The notes: generated by a model from the sequence alone, not told the origin. Numbered from the stretch's first letter, positions 1 to 5,431 are shown. The stretch: 5,890 bases of DNA from Spirochaetales bacterium (GCA_028723145.1 JAQYFM010000075.1:1-5890); one strand, 5' to 3'. Made by a program: numbers and translations.

Positions 1-1
1 T

Positions 2-940
2 GTAAGTTACTATGTTCATGAGGATGGTTCTATTTTAGGTTATGAGCCAACTAAATACTCAACAGATGATGTTTGTGAAAGTAGAATTTTATTTGATCTT
101 TATCATATAACTGGTAAAGAGAAATATTTAAAGGCAATTGATCTTACATTCTCTCAAGTTAAAAATCATCCAAGAACTAAAGAGGGTAACTTTATCCATA
201 AAGCAATTTATCATGATCAAATTTGGCTTGATGGATTATTTATGATGCAACCATTTTATACTCGCTATCAAAGTGAGTTTGGTAAGAAGGATTACTCAGA
301 TATTGTTAAACAATTTTCTAATGTAAGAGCAATAATGTACGATGAAAAAGCAGGTCTTTATTACCATGGTTATGATAGCTCAAGAACTCTTTTCTGGGCT
401 GATAAGAAAACTGGACTAAGTAAGAATTTCTGGCTCAGATCTATTGGTTGGTTCTTAGTTGGACTTGCTGATGTATATGGGTATATCGAAGAAGACCATG
501 TAGAAGATAGAGCTGTAATAAAGGATATCTTTGTTCAGGCAGTTGAAGGCATAATGCGCTATCAAGATGAAAAGACTAAGATGTTCTATCAAGTACCAAA
601 TTTCCCTGGTAGAGATGGAAACTACATTGAAACCTCCGGTTCTGCAATGGTTTCATATGCACTATTGAAGGGTGCAAGACTTGGTATGTTAAGTAGTGAT
701 TATGCTCAAAAGGGTGCAGAAATCTTCAACGGTATTGTTGAAAACAAGATGAGTGCTGAAAATGGTGATTTAAACCTTAAAGATATTTGTCTTGTAGCAG
801 GTCTTGGTCCGGAGAATAATACTCGTCGTGATGGTTCTTATGAATACTACATTTCAGAACCTATAGTTGAAAATGATGCGAAGGGTGGTGGTCCTTTTAT
901 TATGGCTTATACAGAGATGAAAAAGCTTTCTTCAAAATAA
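2..940 (+). CDS. GH105 unsaturated rhamnogalacturonyl hydrolase, 5'-truncated by window edge
   Basis: This is a cytoplasmic-type glycosidase expected to remove the unsaturated uronic acid from the non-reducing end of oligosaccharides left by pectin (rhamnogalacturonan) lyases. The frame is open from base 2, so the gene starts outside the window; the ATG at 242 is internal, because family-conserved sequence lies upstream of it. 312 residues are visible. Motifs in order (visible numbering): HK (66-67) then QIWLDGLFM with Asp77, YYHGYD with His122, FWLRSIGW with Arg146 and Trp150, QVPNFPGRDGNYIETSGSAM, and the C-terminal ICLVAGLG, RDGSYEYY and GGGPFIMA blocks. As I recall them, the active-site residues of B. 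subtilis YteR are Asp143, His189, Arg213 and Trp217. Their spacings (46, 24, 4) nearly match those here (45, 24, 4), which implies about 65 missing N-terminal residues. No signal peptide can be judged. It is the last gene of its unit, followed by a terminator. Confidence 0.93.
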   Translation, partial: VSYYVHEDGSILGYEPTKYSTDDVCESRILFDLYHITGKEKYLKAIDLTFSQVKNHPRTKEGNFIHKAIYHDQIWLDGLFMMQPFYTRYQSEFGKKDYSDIVKQFSNVRAIMYDEKAGLYYHGYDSSRTLFWADKKTGLSKNFWLRSIGWFLVGLADVYGYIEEDHVEDRAVIKDIFVQAVEGIMRYQDEKTKMFYQVPNFPGRDGNYIETSGSAMVSYALLKGARLGMLSSDYAQKGAEIFNGIVENKMSAENGDLNLKDICLVAGLGPENNTRRDGSYEYYISEPIVENDAKGGGPFIMAYTEMKKLSSK

Positions 941-950
941 GAGATATCCA

Positions 951-983
951 TGAGAGGTAAGATTATTCTTGCCTCTCAATTTT
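951..983 (+). terminator. Intrinsic terminator of the GH105 gene, overlapping the 3' end of the AraC gene
   Basis: A 12-bp stem (951-962 with 967-978) closes on the 4-nt loop TTAT and is followed by TTTT at 980-983. The base of the stem is TGAGAGG/CCTCTCA, and the only non-Watson-Crick pair is 958T-971G, a U-G wobble in the plus-strand RNA. In the minus-strand RNA that position becomes an A-C mismatch and no U-run follows, so it should work mainly for GH105. The stop codon of the convergent AraC gene (963-965) lies in the loop, and one arm encodes its last four residues. Confidence 0.8.
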
Positions 984-1841
984 ATACTCTGTTGGACTTA
1001 CATTAAAGTTTCTTTTAAAGATTTTCGAAAAGTAGCTCATATCATTAAAGCCACATTCACTAGCTATATCTGAAATTTTCTTATCTGTTGTGATAATTAA
1101 GTATCGAGCTCTATCAATTCTCTTTTTTAACACATATTGCATAGGTGATAATCCTATTGTTTGCTTAAAGCTCTTTAATAATACACTTTCACTAACAGCA
1201 ATTAGCTTAGAAAGCTTATCATTATTAAGCTCTTCACTTAAGTTATCATCAATGTATCTTAATACCTTCTTGATACGATTATAGGTAATTCCATCATGAG
1301 AATTTATTTTTTGATTTATCTTAATATTTTCATTAAGTTGTCTTAATGCTCTTGTGATATGAAAGCGTGCTTCGTTTTCATAGTCATAGCTTTCGGTGTT
1401 TATCACATCATATGCCAACATCATGTTTTTTGTTACATTTCTTTCCCATTCTTCTTTATCAGATAGAACAAGATATGAAAGCTTATCATTATCAAGAAGT
1501 GGAAATATAACTTCTTGATAAAAAATACTATTCTCACTTCCAATTAATGAGTGGTGGAAAACTAAAGATTTAATCTTTGCATTTCCATATGCTGAGTGTA
1601 GGTGTCCTGAGTTAATGAATATAGCACTACCTGCTGTTAAGTTAACTTCTGTTTTATCAATATGTAGTTTTGATTTACCCTCATAAACATGGATAAATTC
1701 AAGTTCTTCATGCCAGTGTACTCCTACTTTTTCTATTGAAAGATCTTCATCATAGCAAGCTATTGGAAATAGTATATCCCCATGAGCTTCAAGTTCTCTT
1801 TTTGTTGAATCTGTTTTAGTAACACACTTAGAATTAACCAT
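963..1841 (-). CDS. AraC-family transcriptional regulator with N-terminal cupin domain
   Basis: This 292-residue regulator has the usual length and layout of sugar-responsive AraC/XylS proteins. Residues about 25-100 form a cupin-type sensing domain: VHWHEELEFIHVYEGK gives the conserved His and Glu pattern of AraC_binding, followed by LTAGSAIFINSGHLHS. Residues about 190-290 are the DNA-binding domain with two helix-turn-helix units, near 205-228 and 254-277; the second carries the hallmark ISDIASECGF..MSYFSKIFKRNF..SPTEYK. The ATG start has no Shine-Dalgarno; a TAAAAT hexamer sits 6 nt upstream, so the transcript may be leaderless. It is divergent from the MFS transporter (72-bp gap), its most likely target, and convergent with GH105. 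The effector is unknown; a sugar or pectin-derived oligosaccharide is a guess from context. The gene also carries an internal 20-bp near-repeat and a 12-bp-arm inverted repeat, listed separately. Confidence 0.92.
   Translation of the reverse strand: MVNSKCVTKTDSTKRELEAHGDILFPIACYDEDLSIEKVGVHWHEELEFIHVYEGKSKLHIDKTEVNLTAGSAIFINSGHLHSAYGNAKIKSLVFHHSLIGSENSIFYQEVIFPLLDNDKLSYLVLSDKEEWERNVTKNMMLAYDVINTESYDYENEARFHITRALRQLNENIKINQKINSHDGITYNRIKKVLRYIDDNLSEELNNDKLSKLIAVSESVLLKSFKQTIGLSPMQYVLKKRIDRARYLIITTDKKISDIASECGFNDMSYFSKIFKRNFNVSPTEYKIERQE
1210..1492. repeat. Two copies of a 16-20 bp direct repeat inside the AraC gene (1210-1229 and 1477-1496)
   Basis: GAAAGCTTATCATTAT occurs at 1210-1225 and again at 1477-1492. 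After one mismatch (T/C) both copies continue with AAG, giving 19 of 20 identical bases. On the coding strand they encode LNNDKLS (residues 206-212, at the start of the first helix-turn-helix) and LDNDKLS (residues 116-122, in the linker after the cupin). The second copy overlaps the inverted repeat at 1489-1521. Confidence 0.8.
1489..1521. repeat. Perfect inverted repeat, 12-bp arms with 9-nt spacer, inside the AraC gene
   Basis: TTATCAAGAAGT (1489-1500) and ACTTCTTGATAA (1510-1521) are exact reverse complements, separated by nine bases. The repeat lies in the linker region of the AraC gene, around residues 107-118 (YQEVIFPLLDND). Neither strand has a U-run right after the hairpin, so it does not look like a terminator. 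It could be a DNA-binding dyad, an mRNA hairpin, or chance. Confidence 0.75.
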
Positions 1842-1847
1842 ATGACG

Positions 1848-1875
1848 ATTTTATCATAGAAAATAGCTTGATTAA
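1848..1875 (-). promoter_or_regulatory. Candidate promoter of the AraC gene (leaderless or nearly so)
   Basis: On the minus strand, TAAAAT (1853-1848) ends 6 nt before the ATG, and TTAATC (1875-1870) lies 16 bp upstream as a weak -35. An alternative -10, TATGAT (1858-1853), matches the consensus better and would give a leader of only about 4-6 nt. Either way there is no room for a normal ribosome binding site. The -35 overlaps the central palindrome at 1869-1878, which would allow autoregulation. Confidence 0.45.
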
Positions 1876-1901
1876 TCATATTTATTTACTCTTTTTGATT
1901 A
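1868..1901. promoter_or_regulatory. Candidate regulator-binding region between the divergent AraC and MFS genes
   Basis: TTGATTA occurs at 1868-1874 and again at 1895-1901, 27 bp apart. Each is followed by ATCA or TATCA, so both resemble TGAT-ATCA dyads with a 2- or 3-nt centre. The first forms the perfect palindrome TGATTAATCA (1869-1878), close to the middle of the 72-bp gap. The natural candidate to bind here is the adjacent AraC protein. The evidence is limited to this repeat in a very AT-rich gap. Confidence 0.4.
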
Positions 1902-1907
1902 TATCAT
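1902..1907 (+). promoter_or_regulatory. Candidate -10 element of the MFS gene
   Basis: TATCAT (five of six consensus bases) ends 6 nt before the ATG at 1914, placing transcription start at or next to the start codon. No recognisable -35 lies 16-18 bp upstream (that stretch is TATTTA-like). This would fit a promoter that needs an activator, plausibly the divergent AraC protein. Confidence 0.4.
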
Positions 1908-1913
1908 CATACT

Positions 1914-3065
1914 ATGACAACATTATTATTGTTCGTTATTTACATATCTTTTATCAGTCTTGGCCTTCCTGACTCTATCTTAGGGTCAGCTTGGCCAATT
2001 ATGTATCAAGAGTTAAATGTTCCTGTATCGTATGCAGGAATAATTGCTATTATTATTGCCTTTGGAACAATTGTTTCAAGCTTGCAAAGTGACAGATTAA
2101 CATTAAAACTGGGAGCTGGTAAGGTTACTGCTATAAGTGTATTATTGACTGCTTTTGCCCTCTATGGATTTTCAATTTCCTCAAGCTTCTGGATGCTTTG
2201 TTTATTTGCTATACCTTATGGCCTAGGGGCTGGTAGTGTTGATGCTTGCTTAAATAACTATGTAGCTCTTCACTATAAGGGATGGCACATGAGCTTACTG
2301 CATTGTATGTGGGGAGTAGGTGCTGTTACTGGACCTAATATTATGGCATTTGCATTAACAAGAAACTTGGGGTGGAATAAAGGCTATCTATATATTTCAA
2401 TCTTGCAAATGATATTAACAGCTATTCTTTTCTTTAGCCTTCCTATTTGGAAAAAGAGAGAAAAGGTAGTAGATGGCAAAGAAGCTAAAACCTTAACTCT
2501 TAGAGAGGTTGTTAAAATAAAGGGCGTAAAGGAAGTTTTGATATGTTTCTTTTGCTATTGTGGTGTTGAGCAAAGTGCAGGGCTTTGGGCTAGTTCATAT
2601 TTAAATTTATATAAGGGCGTTAATGCTGAGGAAGCAGCACGCTTTGCCTCTATGTTCTTTATTGGAATTACTGTTGGTCGTGGTTTAAATGCTTTTATTG
2701 CAATGCATTTAACTGATAAAACAATGGTTAGAATAGGTCTTGTTATAATAGCAATCGGGCTTATTTGTATGTTTATCCCTGGCCCTGCCTTGCTATCATT
2801 ATGTGGTCTTATTCTAATAGGCCTTGGATGTGCTCCAATTTATCCAAGTCTAATTCATGCAACACCAACATCTTTTGGTGCTGATAAATCACAAGCTGTA
2901 ATTGGCATACAAATGGCATTTGCCTACATTGGTGTACTTGCTTTACCGCCTCTATTTGGTGTTATCGCAGACATTACTTCAATTGCTTATTTACCAATTT
3001 ATATAACAATTTTATTTCTTGTGATGTTATTTTCTTTTGAAAGACTTCAAAAGAAGATTAAATAA
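1914..3065 (+). CDS. MFS transporter, probably FHS-type sugar:proton symporter
   Basis: This is a 383-residue integral membrane protein with about 12 hydrophobic segments, the normal size for the major facilitator superfamily. The first segment begins almost at residue 1 with YISFISLGLPDSILGSAWP, as in relatives of the fucose-galactose-glucose symporter (FHS) group. Other matching features are SLLHCMWGVGAVTGP (127-141), the central basic loop (about 180-205), GVEQSAGLWASSYL (217-230) and the C-terminal GLGCAPIYPSL with a GIQMAFAYIG helix. The substrate cannot be read from sequence; a sugar is likely from the family and the adjacent AraC regulator. There is no Shine-Dalgarno before ATG 1914, but the family-conserved N-terminus supports this start. 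The last 8 bp overlap the convergent rhodanese gene. It could instead export small molecules. Confidence 0.88.
   Translation: MTTLLLFVIYISFISLGLPDSILGSAWPIMYQELNVPVSYAGIIAIIIAFGTIVSSLQSDRLTLKLGAGKVTAISVLLTAFALYGFSISSSFWMLCLFAIPYGLGAGSVDACLNNYVALHYKGWHMSLLHCMWGVGAVTGPNIMAFALTRNLGWNKGYLYISILQMILTAILFFSLPIWKKREKVVDGKEAKTLTLREVVKIKGVKEVLICFFCYCGVEQSAGLWASSYLNLYKGVNAEEAARFASMFFIGITVGRGLNAFIAMHLTDKTMVRIGLVIIAIGLICMFIPGPALLSLCGLILIGLGCAPIYPSLIHATPTSFGADKSQAVIGIQMAFAYIGVLALPPLFGVIADITSIAYLPIYITILFLVMLFSFERLQKKIK
3032..3055. repeat. Perfect inverted repeat at the 3' end of the MFS gene, 10-bp arms
   Basis: TTCTTTTGAA (3032-3041) and TTCAAAAGAA (3046-3055) flank a 4-nt loop, AGAC. The hairpin sits 8 nt before the MFS stop codon and just beyond the stop of the convergent rhodanese gene. 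It is AT-rich and has no U-run after it on either strand, so it may be a weak bidirectional 3'-end structure rather than a standard terminator. No other terminator is visible between these convergent genes. Confidence 0.5.
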
Positions 3066-3423
3066 TTTCACCTTTCCATGAGTTAATTCCTCCAAATTCA
3101 ATGATAGATGTATATCCTAGCTTTGAGAGTTTGGAGGAAGCTTGTTTACTTCTATTTCCACTTCTGCAATATACAAATATTAATTGGTCTTTATTAGGAA
3201 GCTCTTTTATAGTGTTTTTTCCAATTGTTTCATTTGGAATATTTATGGCCCCTTTGATGTGTCCTGACTCATATTCACTCTTTGTTCTTACGTCTAAAAT
3301 AATATAATTATTAGAATCATTCATCATTTTCATAGCTTCATCAGAAGTAACACTTTTATAGCTTGCGTTTATGCAAGATATGAAAGAAAGCGAGAGCATT
3401 AAAAATAAAAATATTCTTTTCAT
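3058..3423 (-). CDS. Exported rhodanese-like sulfurtransferase, probable lipoprotein
   Basis: This 121-residue protein is a single rhodanese domain behind a short export signal. Residues 1-17 (MKRIFLFLMLSLSFISC) have a basic start, a hydrophobic core and a lipobox-like FISC, so Cys17 is the likely lipid-modified residue; Phe at -3 is less usual than Leu. The rhodanese domain (about 22-121) shows LDVRTKSEYESGHIKGAINIP and the active-site loop CRSGNR, with catalytic Cys86 and Arg91 (the CX5R pattern), then KLGYTSIIEFGGINSWKG. It would act outside the membrane, carrying a persulfide or protecting against sulfane or oxidant stress; its partner is unknown. The ATG has no Shine-Dalgarno, and a good promoter ends 6 nt before it. 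It overlaps the MFS gene 3' end by 8 bp and is divergent from the NimA-like operon (44-bp gap). Confidence 0.9.
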   Translation of the reverse strand: MKRIFLFLMLSLSFISCINASYKSVTSDEAMKMMNDSNNYIILDVRTKSEYESGHIKGAINIPNETIGKNTIKELPNKDQLIFVYCRSGNRSKQASSKLSKLGYTSIIEFGGINSWKGEII

Positions 3424-3429
3424 ACTATT

Positions 3430-3458
3430 ATCTTACTATTTTATTCCCTTATTGATAA
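3430..3458 (-). promoter_or_regulatory. Promoter of the rhodanese gene (leaderless)
   Basis: On the minus strand, TTATCA (3458-3453) and TAAGAT (3435-3430) are separated by exactly 17 bp, and 6 nt follow before the ATG at 3423. Transcription should start at or beside the start codon. The -35 overlaps the -10 candidate of the divergent NimA-like operon. Confidence 0.5.
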
Positions 3459-3459
3459 T
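3432..3459 (+). promoter_or_regulatory. Candidate promoter of the NimA-like/GNAT/S66/DUF1232 operon
   Basis: GATAAT (3454-3459, five of six consensus bases) ends 8 nt before the ATG at 3468. A weak -35, CTTACT (3432-3437), lies 16 bp upstream. No Shine-Dalgarno fits between the -10 and the start. The element shares bases 3454-3458 with the divergent rhodanese -35, so the two promoters should compete for RNA polymerase. Confidence 0.42.
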
Positions 3460-3467
3460 CTTTATAT

Positions 3468-3932
3468 ATGAGAAGAAAAGATAGAGAAGTAACAAATAGA
3501 GAAGATATTTTAAGAATTGTTAATGATGCAAAGTATTTGCACCTTGCTCTTTTTGATGGAGAGTACCCATATATTGTTTCAATGCACTATGGTTTTGTAG
3601 ATAGTGACCCAATAGTTTTCTATATGCACTCAGCAAAAGAGGGGCATAAGATTGATTTAATCAGAAGTAATTGTAATGCAGCTATAACTCTTGAATGTAA
3701 TGTAATACTTCAAGAAAGTTCAAATGCTTGCTCATATACTTCAACGTTTTCATCAATATTTGCAAAGGGTAAAGTTTTTCTTGTAGAAGATAATGAGGAG
3801 AAAAAGAAAGCTTTAGAGTTAATCATGAAAAACCAAAGTGGTAAGCATTTTGATATTAAAGATAATATGGCTTCTTCTGTAGCAATTATCAAGTTTGTAG
3901 CAACAGAGCTTAGTGCAAAGGAAAAGAAGTGA
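3468..3932 (+). CDS. NimA-like pyridoxamine 5'-phosphate oxidase family flavoprotein
   Basis: This 154-residue protein belongs to the split-barrel flavin-binding family that includes NimA-type nitroimidazole reductases. The start MRRKDREVTNREDI is typical of the family and fixes ATG 3468. Further hallmarks are PYIVSMHYGF (34-43), the FMN-contacting FYMHSAKEGHKIDLIR (51-66), and TSTFSSIFAKGKVFLVEDNEEKKKALELIMKNQSG (in pieces between 91 and 125). It is cytoplasmic, with no signal or membrane segment. Proteins of this group bind FMN or heme, and the true substrate of most is unknown; nitroimidazole reduction is known only for some Nim members. It is the first gene of a four-gene operon; its TGA stop overlaps the GTG start of the GNAT gene and is followed in frame by TAA. 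Confidence 0.88.
   Translation: MRRKDREVTNREDILRIVNDAKYLHLALFDGEYPYIVSMHYGFVDSDPIVFYMHSAKEGHKIDLIRSNCNAAITLECNVILQESSNACSYTSTFSSIFAKGKVFLVEDNEEKKKALELIMKNQSGKHFDIKDNMASSVAIIKFVATELSAKEKK
3918..3922 (+). promoter_or_regulatory. Shine-Dalgarno of the GNAT gene, deciding a GTG start
   Basis: AAGGA lies 6 nt before GTG 3929, inside the end of the NimA-like gene. With the 4-nt GTGA stop/start overlap it supports translational coupling. Confidence 0.65.
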
Positions 3933-4396
3933 TAATAAGAAAGATTAAGGAAAGTGAAATTAATCAATTAGAGAGCTTTTTATATGATGCTCTTTATGTT
4001 CCTGAAGGTGCTTTACCATTTGACTATGACATAATCTATAAACCTGAACTTCAGGTTTATATTTCTGAGTTTGGAAAAGAAATTAGCGATGTTTGTCTTG
4101 TTTGTGCTCTTGATGATAAGTTAGTCGGTGCAGTTTGGGGACGTATCATGGATGATTATGGACACATTGATGATGATACTCCTTCACTTTGTATATCAAT
4201 AAAAGATGGTTATAGAGGAAAGGGTATTGGTACTAATCTTTTAAATGGCATTGAAAAGGTTTACCATGATATGGGTTATAAACGTCTTTCTCTTTCATGT
4301 CAAAAAGCAAATAGGGCTGTAAACTTATATAAAAGACTTGGATATAGAGTTTTTGAAGATAAAGGGGATGAGTACATAATGGTACTCGATTTATAA
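3929..4396 (+). CDS. GNAT-family N-acetyltransferase
   Basis: This is a 155-residue single-domain acetyltransferase that uses acetyl-CoA on an unknown amine. The GTG start is supported by AAGGA at 3918-3922, by the overlap with the upstream TGA, and by the family-like MIIRKIKESE N-terminus. The acetyl-CoA pyrophosphate loop (motif A) is RGKGIGTNLL at 96-105. Motif B follows with QKANRAVNLYKRLGYRVF (125-142), where Asn128 is the commonly conserved residue. The segment before motif A, DDDTPSLCISI (81-91), is typical of a Firmicutes GNAT subgroup with no assigned substrate. It lies between a NimA-like flavoprotein and an MccF-like peptidase, which suggests modification of a toxic compound, but this is inference. 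Codons 37-44 contain a perfect 12-bp-arm inverted repeat. Confidence 0.9.
   Translation: MIIRKIKESEINQLESFLYDALYVPEGALPFDYDIIYKPELQVYISEFGKEISDVCLVCALDDKLVGAVWGRIMDDYGHIDDDTPSLCISIKDGYRGKGIGTNLLNGIEKVYHDMGYKRLSLSCQKANRAVNLYKRLGYRVFEDKGDEYIMVLDL
4037..4061. repeat. 25-bp perfect inverted repeat (12-bp arms, 1-nt centre) inside the GNAT gene
   Basis: TATAAACCTGAA (4037-4048) and TTCAGGTTTATA (4050-4061) are exact reverse complements around a single C at 4049. It is in frame over residues Y37 to Y44 (YKPELQVY). With a 1-nt centre it is better suited to a dimeric DNA-binding protein than to an RNA hairpin, and no U-run follows. Family conservation of PELQVY explains part of the base choice but not the full symmetry. 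Confidence 0.85.
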
Positions 4397-4399
4397 GTT

Positions 4400-5431
4400 A
4401 TGAAGGTAAAGAAAATTGCAATTGTAAGTCTATCAAAAGGAATTTTGGGTGAGGACTTCGTTTCTCATGAAGTAAAGCTAGGTGAAGAAAGAATTAAGAA
4501 TCTAGGTATTAATCTTTGTTATATGCCTAATGCTTTAAAGGGTTTAGAGTATTTAGAAAACCACCCAGAAAAGCGTGCAGAAGATTTAATTAATGCCTTT
4601 TCAGATCCTACTATCGATATGATTTTATGTTCAATTGGTGGGGACGATACTTATCGCTTGCTTCCATATCTTTTTGAAAATGATGAGTTAAAAAAGGTTA
4701 TTAATCCTAAAATCTTTTTAGGTTTTTCTGATTCAACAATTAACCATTTCATGCTTAATAAACTAGGTGTAAAAACCTTTTATGGACAATCTTTTTTATC
4801 TGATGTATGTGAGTTATCTAGCACTATGCTACCTTATACAGAATATTATTTTAAAGAATTACTAACAACAGGAAAAATTGAAAAAATAGAACCGTCTCCT
4901 GTTTGGTATGATTCACGTTCTGATTTTAGTTCAAATGCTATTGGTACTATTACAAGTAGCCATCAAAATGAAGGCTTTGTGCTTTTGCAGGGTAGTCCAA
5001 CTTTTTCAGGTAAAATATTGGGTGGTTGTATTGATACAATTTATGACATCTTTGATAACACAAGATATAAGAACTCTCCAATTCTTTGTGAAAGATATAA
5101 ACTATTCCCTTCTATTGAAGAGTGGAAAGGCAAAATACTATTACTTGAAAGTAGTGAAGAAAAAGCTTCTCCTGAAAAGTATAGAACTATGATTAAAACA
5201 CTAAAGGATTTAGGAATTTTTAAAGTAATTAGTGCTCTTTTAATAGGTCAACCTATGGATAGAACCTATGAATCTGAATACATACAAATATTAAAAGACG
5301 TTATTGATGATGAGTCATTACCAATTGTTACAAATATTAATGTAGGACATTCTTTACCAAGATGTATTATTCCATTTGGTGTAATGTCTCATATTGATGT
5401 AGATAAGCAGGTGATTGAGTTTGAATATTAA
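4400..5431 (+). CDS. Peptidase S66 family protein, MccF-like (LD-carboxypeptidase / microcin C immunity type)
   Basis: This 343-residue cytoplasmic serine peptidase belongs to the S66 family, which includes LD-carboxypeptidase A (murein recycling) and MccF (cleaves microcin C-type peptidyl-nucleotides). Visible hallmarks are SIGGDDTYRLLPYL (78-91) and the nucleophile turn FLGFSDST with Ser110. Then come the FVLLQGS..FSGKILGGC segment (193-210), ILLLESSEE with Glu250, and NVGHSLPR with His317. Ser110/Glu250/His317 match the family triad. The IGGDD form and the total length resemble MccF-like proteins more than LdcA. The ATG is 3 nt after the GNAT stop with no clear Shine-Dalgarno, so translation probably reinitiates from the upstream gene. 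A small hairpin (GAGTAC 4370-4375, GTACTC 4382-4387) precedes the start. Murein recycling remains a fair alternative role. Confidence 0.9.
   Translation: MKVKKIAIVSLSKGILGEDFVSHEVKLGEERIKNLGINLCYMPNALKGLEYLENHPEKRAEDLINAFSDPTIDMILCSIGGDDTYRLLPYLFENDELKKVINPKIFLGFSDSTINHFMLNKLGVKTFYGQSFLSDVCELSSTMLPYTEYYFKELLTTGKIEKIEPSPVWYDSRSDFSSNAIGTITSSHQNEGFVLLQGSPTFSGKILGGCIDTIYDIFDNTRYKNSPILCERYKLFPSIEEWKGKILLLESSEEKASPEKYRTMIKTLKDLGIFKVISALLIGQPMDRTYESEYIQILKDVIDDESLPIVTNINVGHSLPRCIIPFGVMSHIDVDKQVIEFEY
5409..5414 (+). promoter_or_regulatory. Shine-Dalgarno deciding the TTG start at 5421
   Basis: AGGTGA abuts the TTG at 5415 directly but lies 6 nt before the TTG at 5421. The usual spacing favours 5421 as the true start of the DUF1232 gene. 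Confidence 0.6.

Noticed and set aside
242..940. GH105 as a short gene beginning at the ATG at 242.
   Set aside because: The frame is open to the left edge and the conserved HK..QIWLDGL motif with the catalytic Asp lies upstream of or across that ATG, so 242 is internal.
1090..1284. Small plus-strand reading frame opposite the AraC gene, and similar frames at 3101-3307, 3710-3967 and 4908-5192.
   Set aside because: They lie inside well-supported genes on the other strand or in another frame, have no recognisable domain, and look like shadows.
3087..3139. 10-bp inverted repeat TTCCTCCAAA / TTTGGAGGAA with a 33-nt spacer in the rhodanese gene.
   Set aside because: With a spacer this long, a 10-bp match is not unlikely by chance, and it codes for ordinary rhodanese sequence.
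3930..3935. TGA stop of the NimA-like gene is followed at once by TAA, and every other stop in the window is TAA, which might suggest UGA is read as Trp.
   Set aside because: Tryptophans in the recognised proteins are encoded by TGG, and the TGA overlaps a well-supported GTG start with a Shine-Dalgarno. The standard code explains everything.
4706..4727. Terminator-like hairpin inside the S66 gene: CCTAAAA / TTTTAGG with a 3-nt loop, then TTTTT.
   Set aside because: The stem is only 7 bp with two G-C pairs, and it encodes the conserved KIFLGFSD nucleophile region, so protein constraint explains it. A weak attenuator cannot be excluded.
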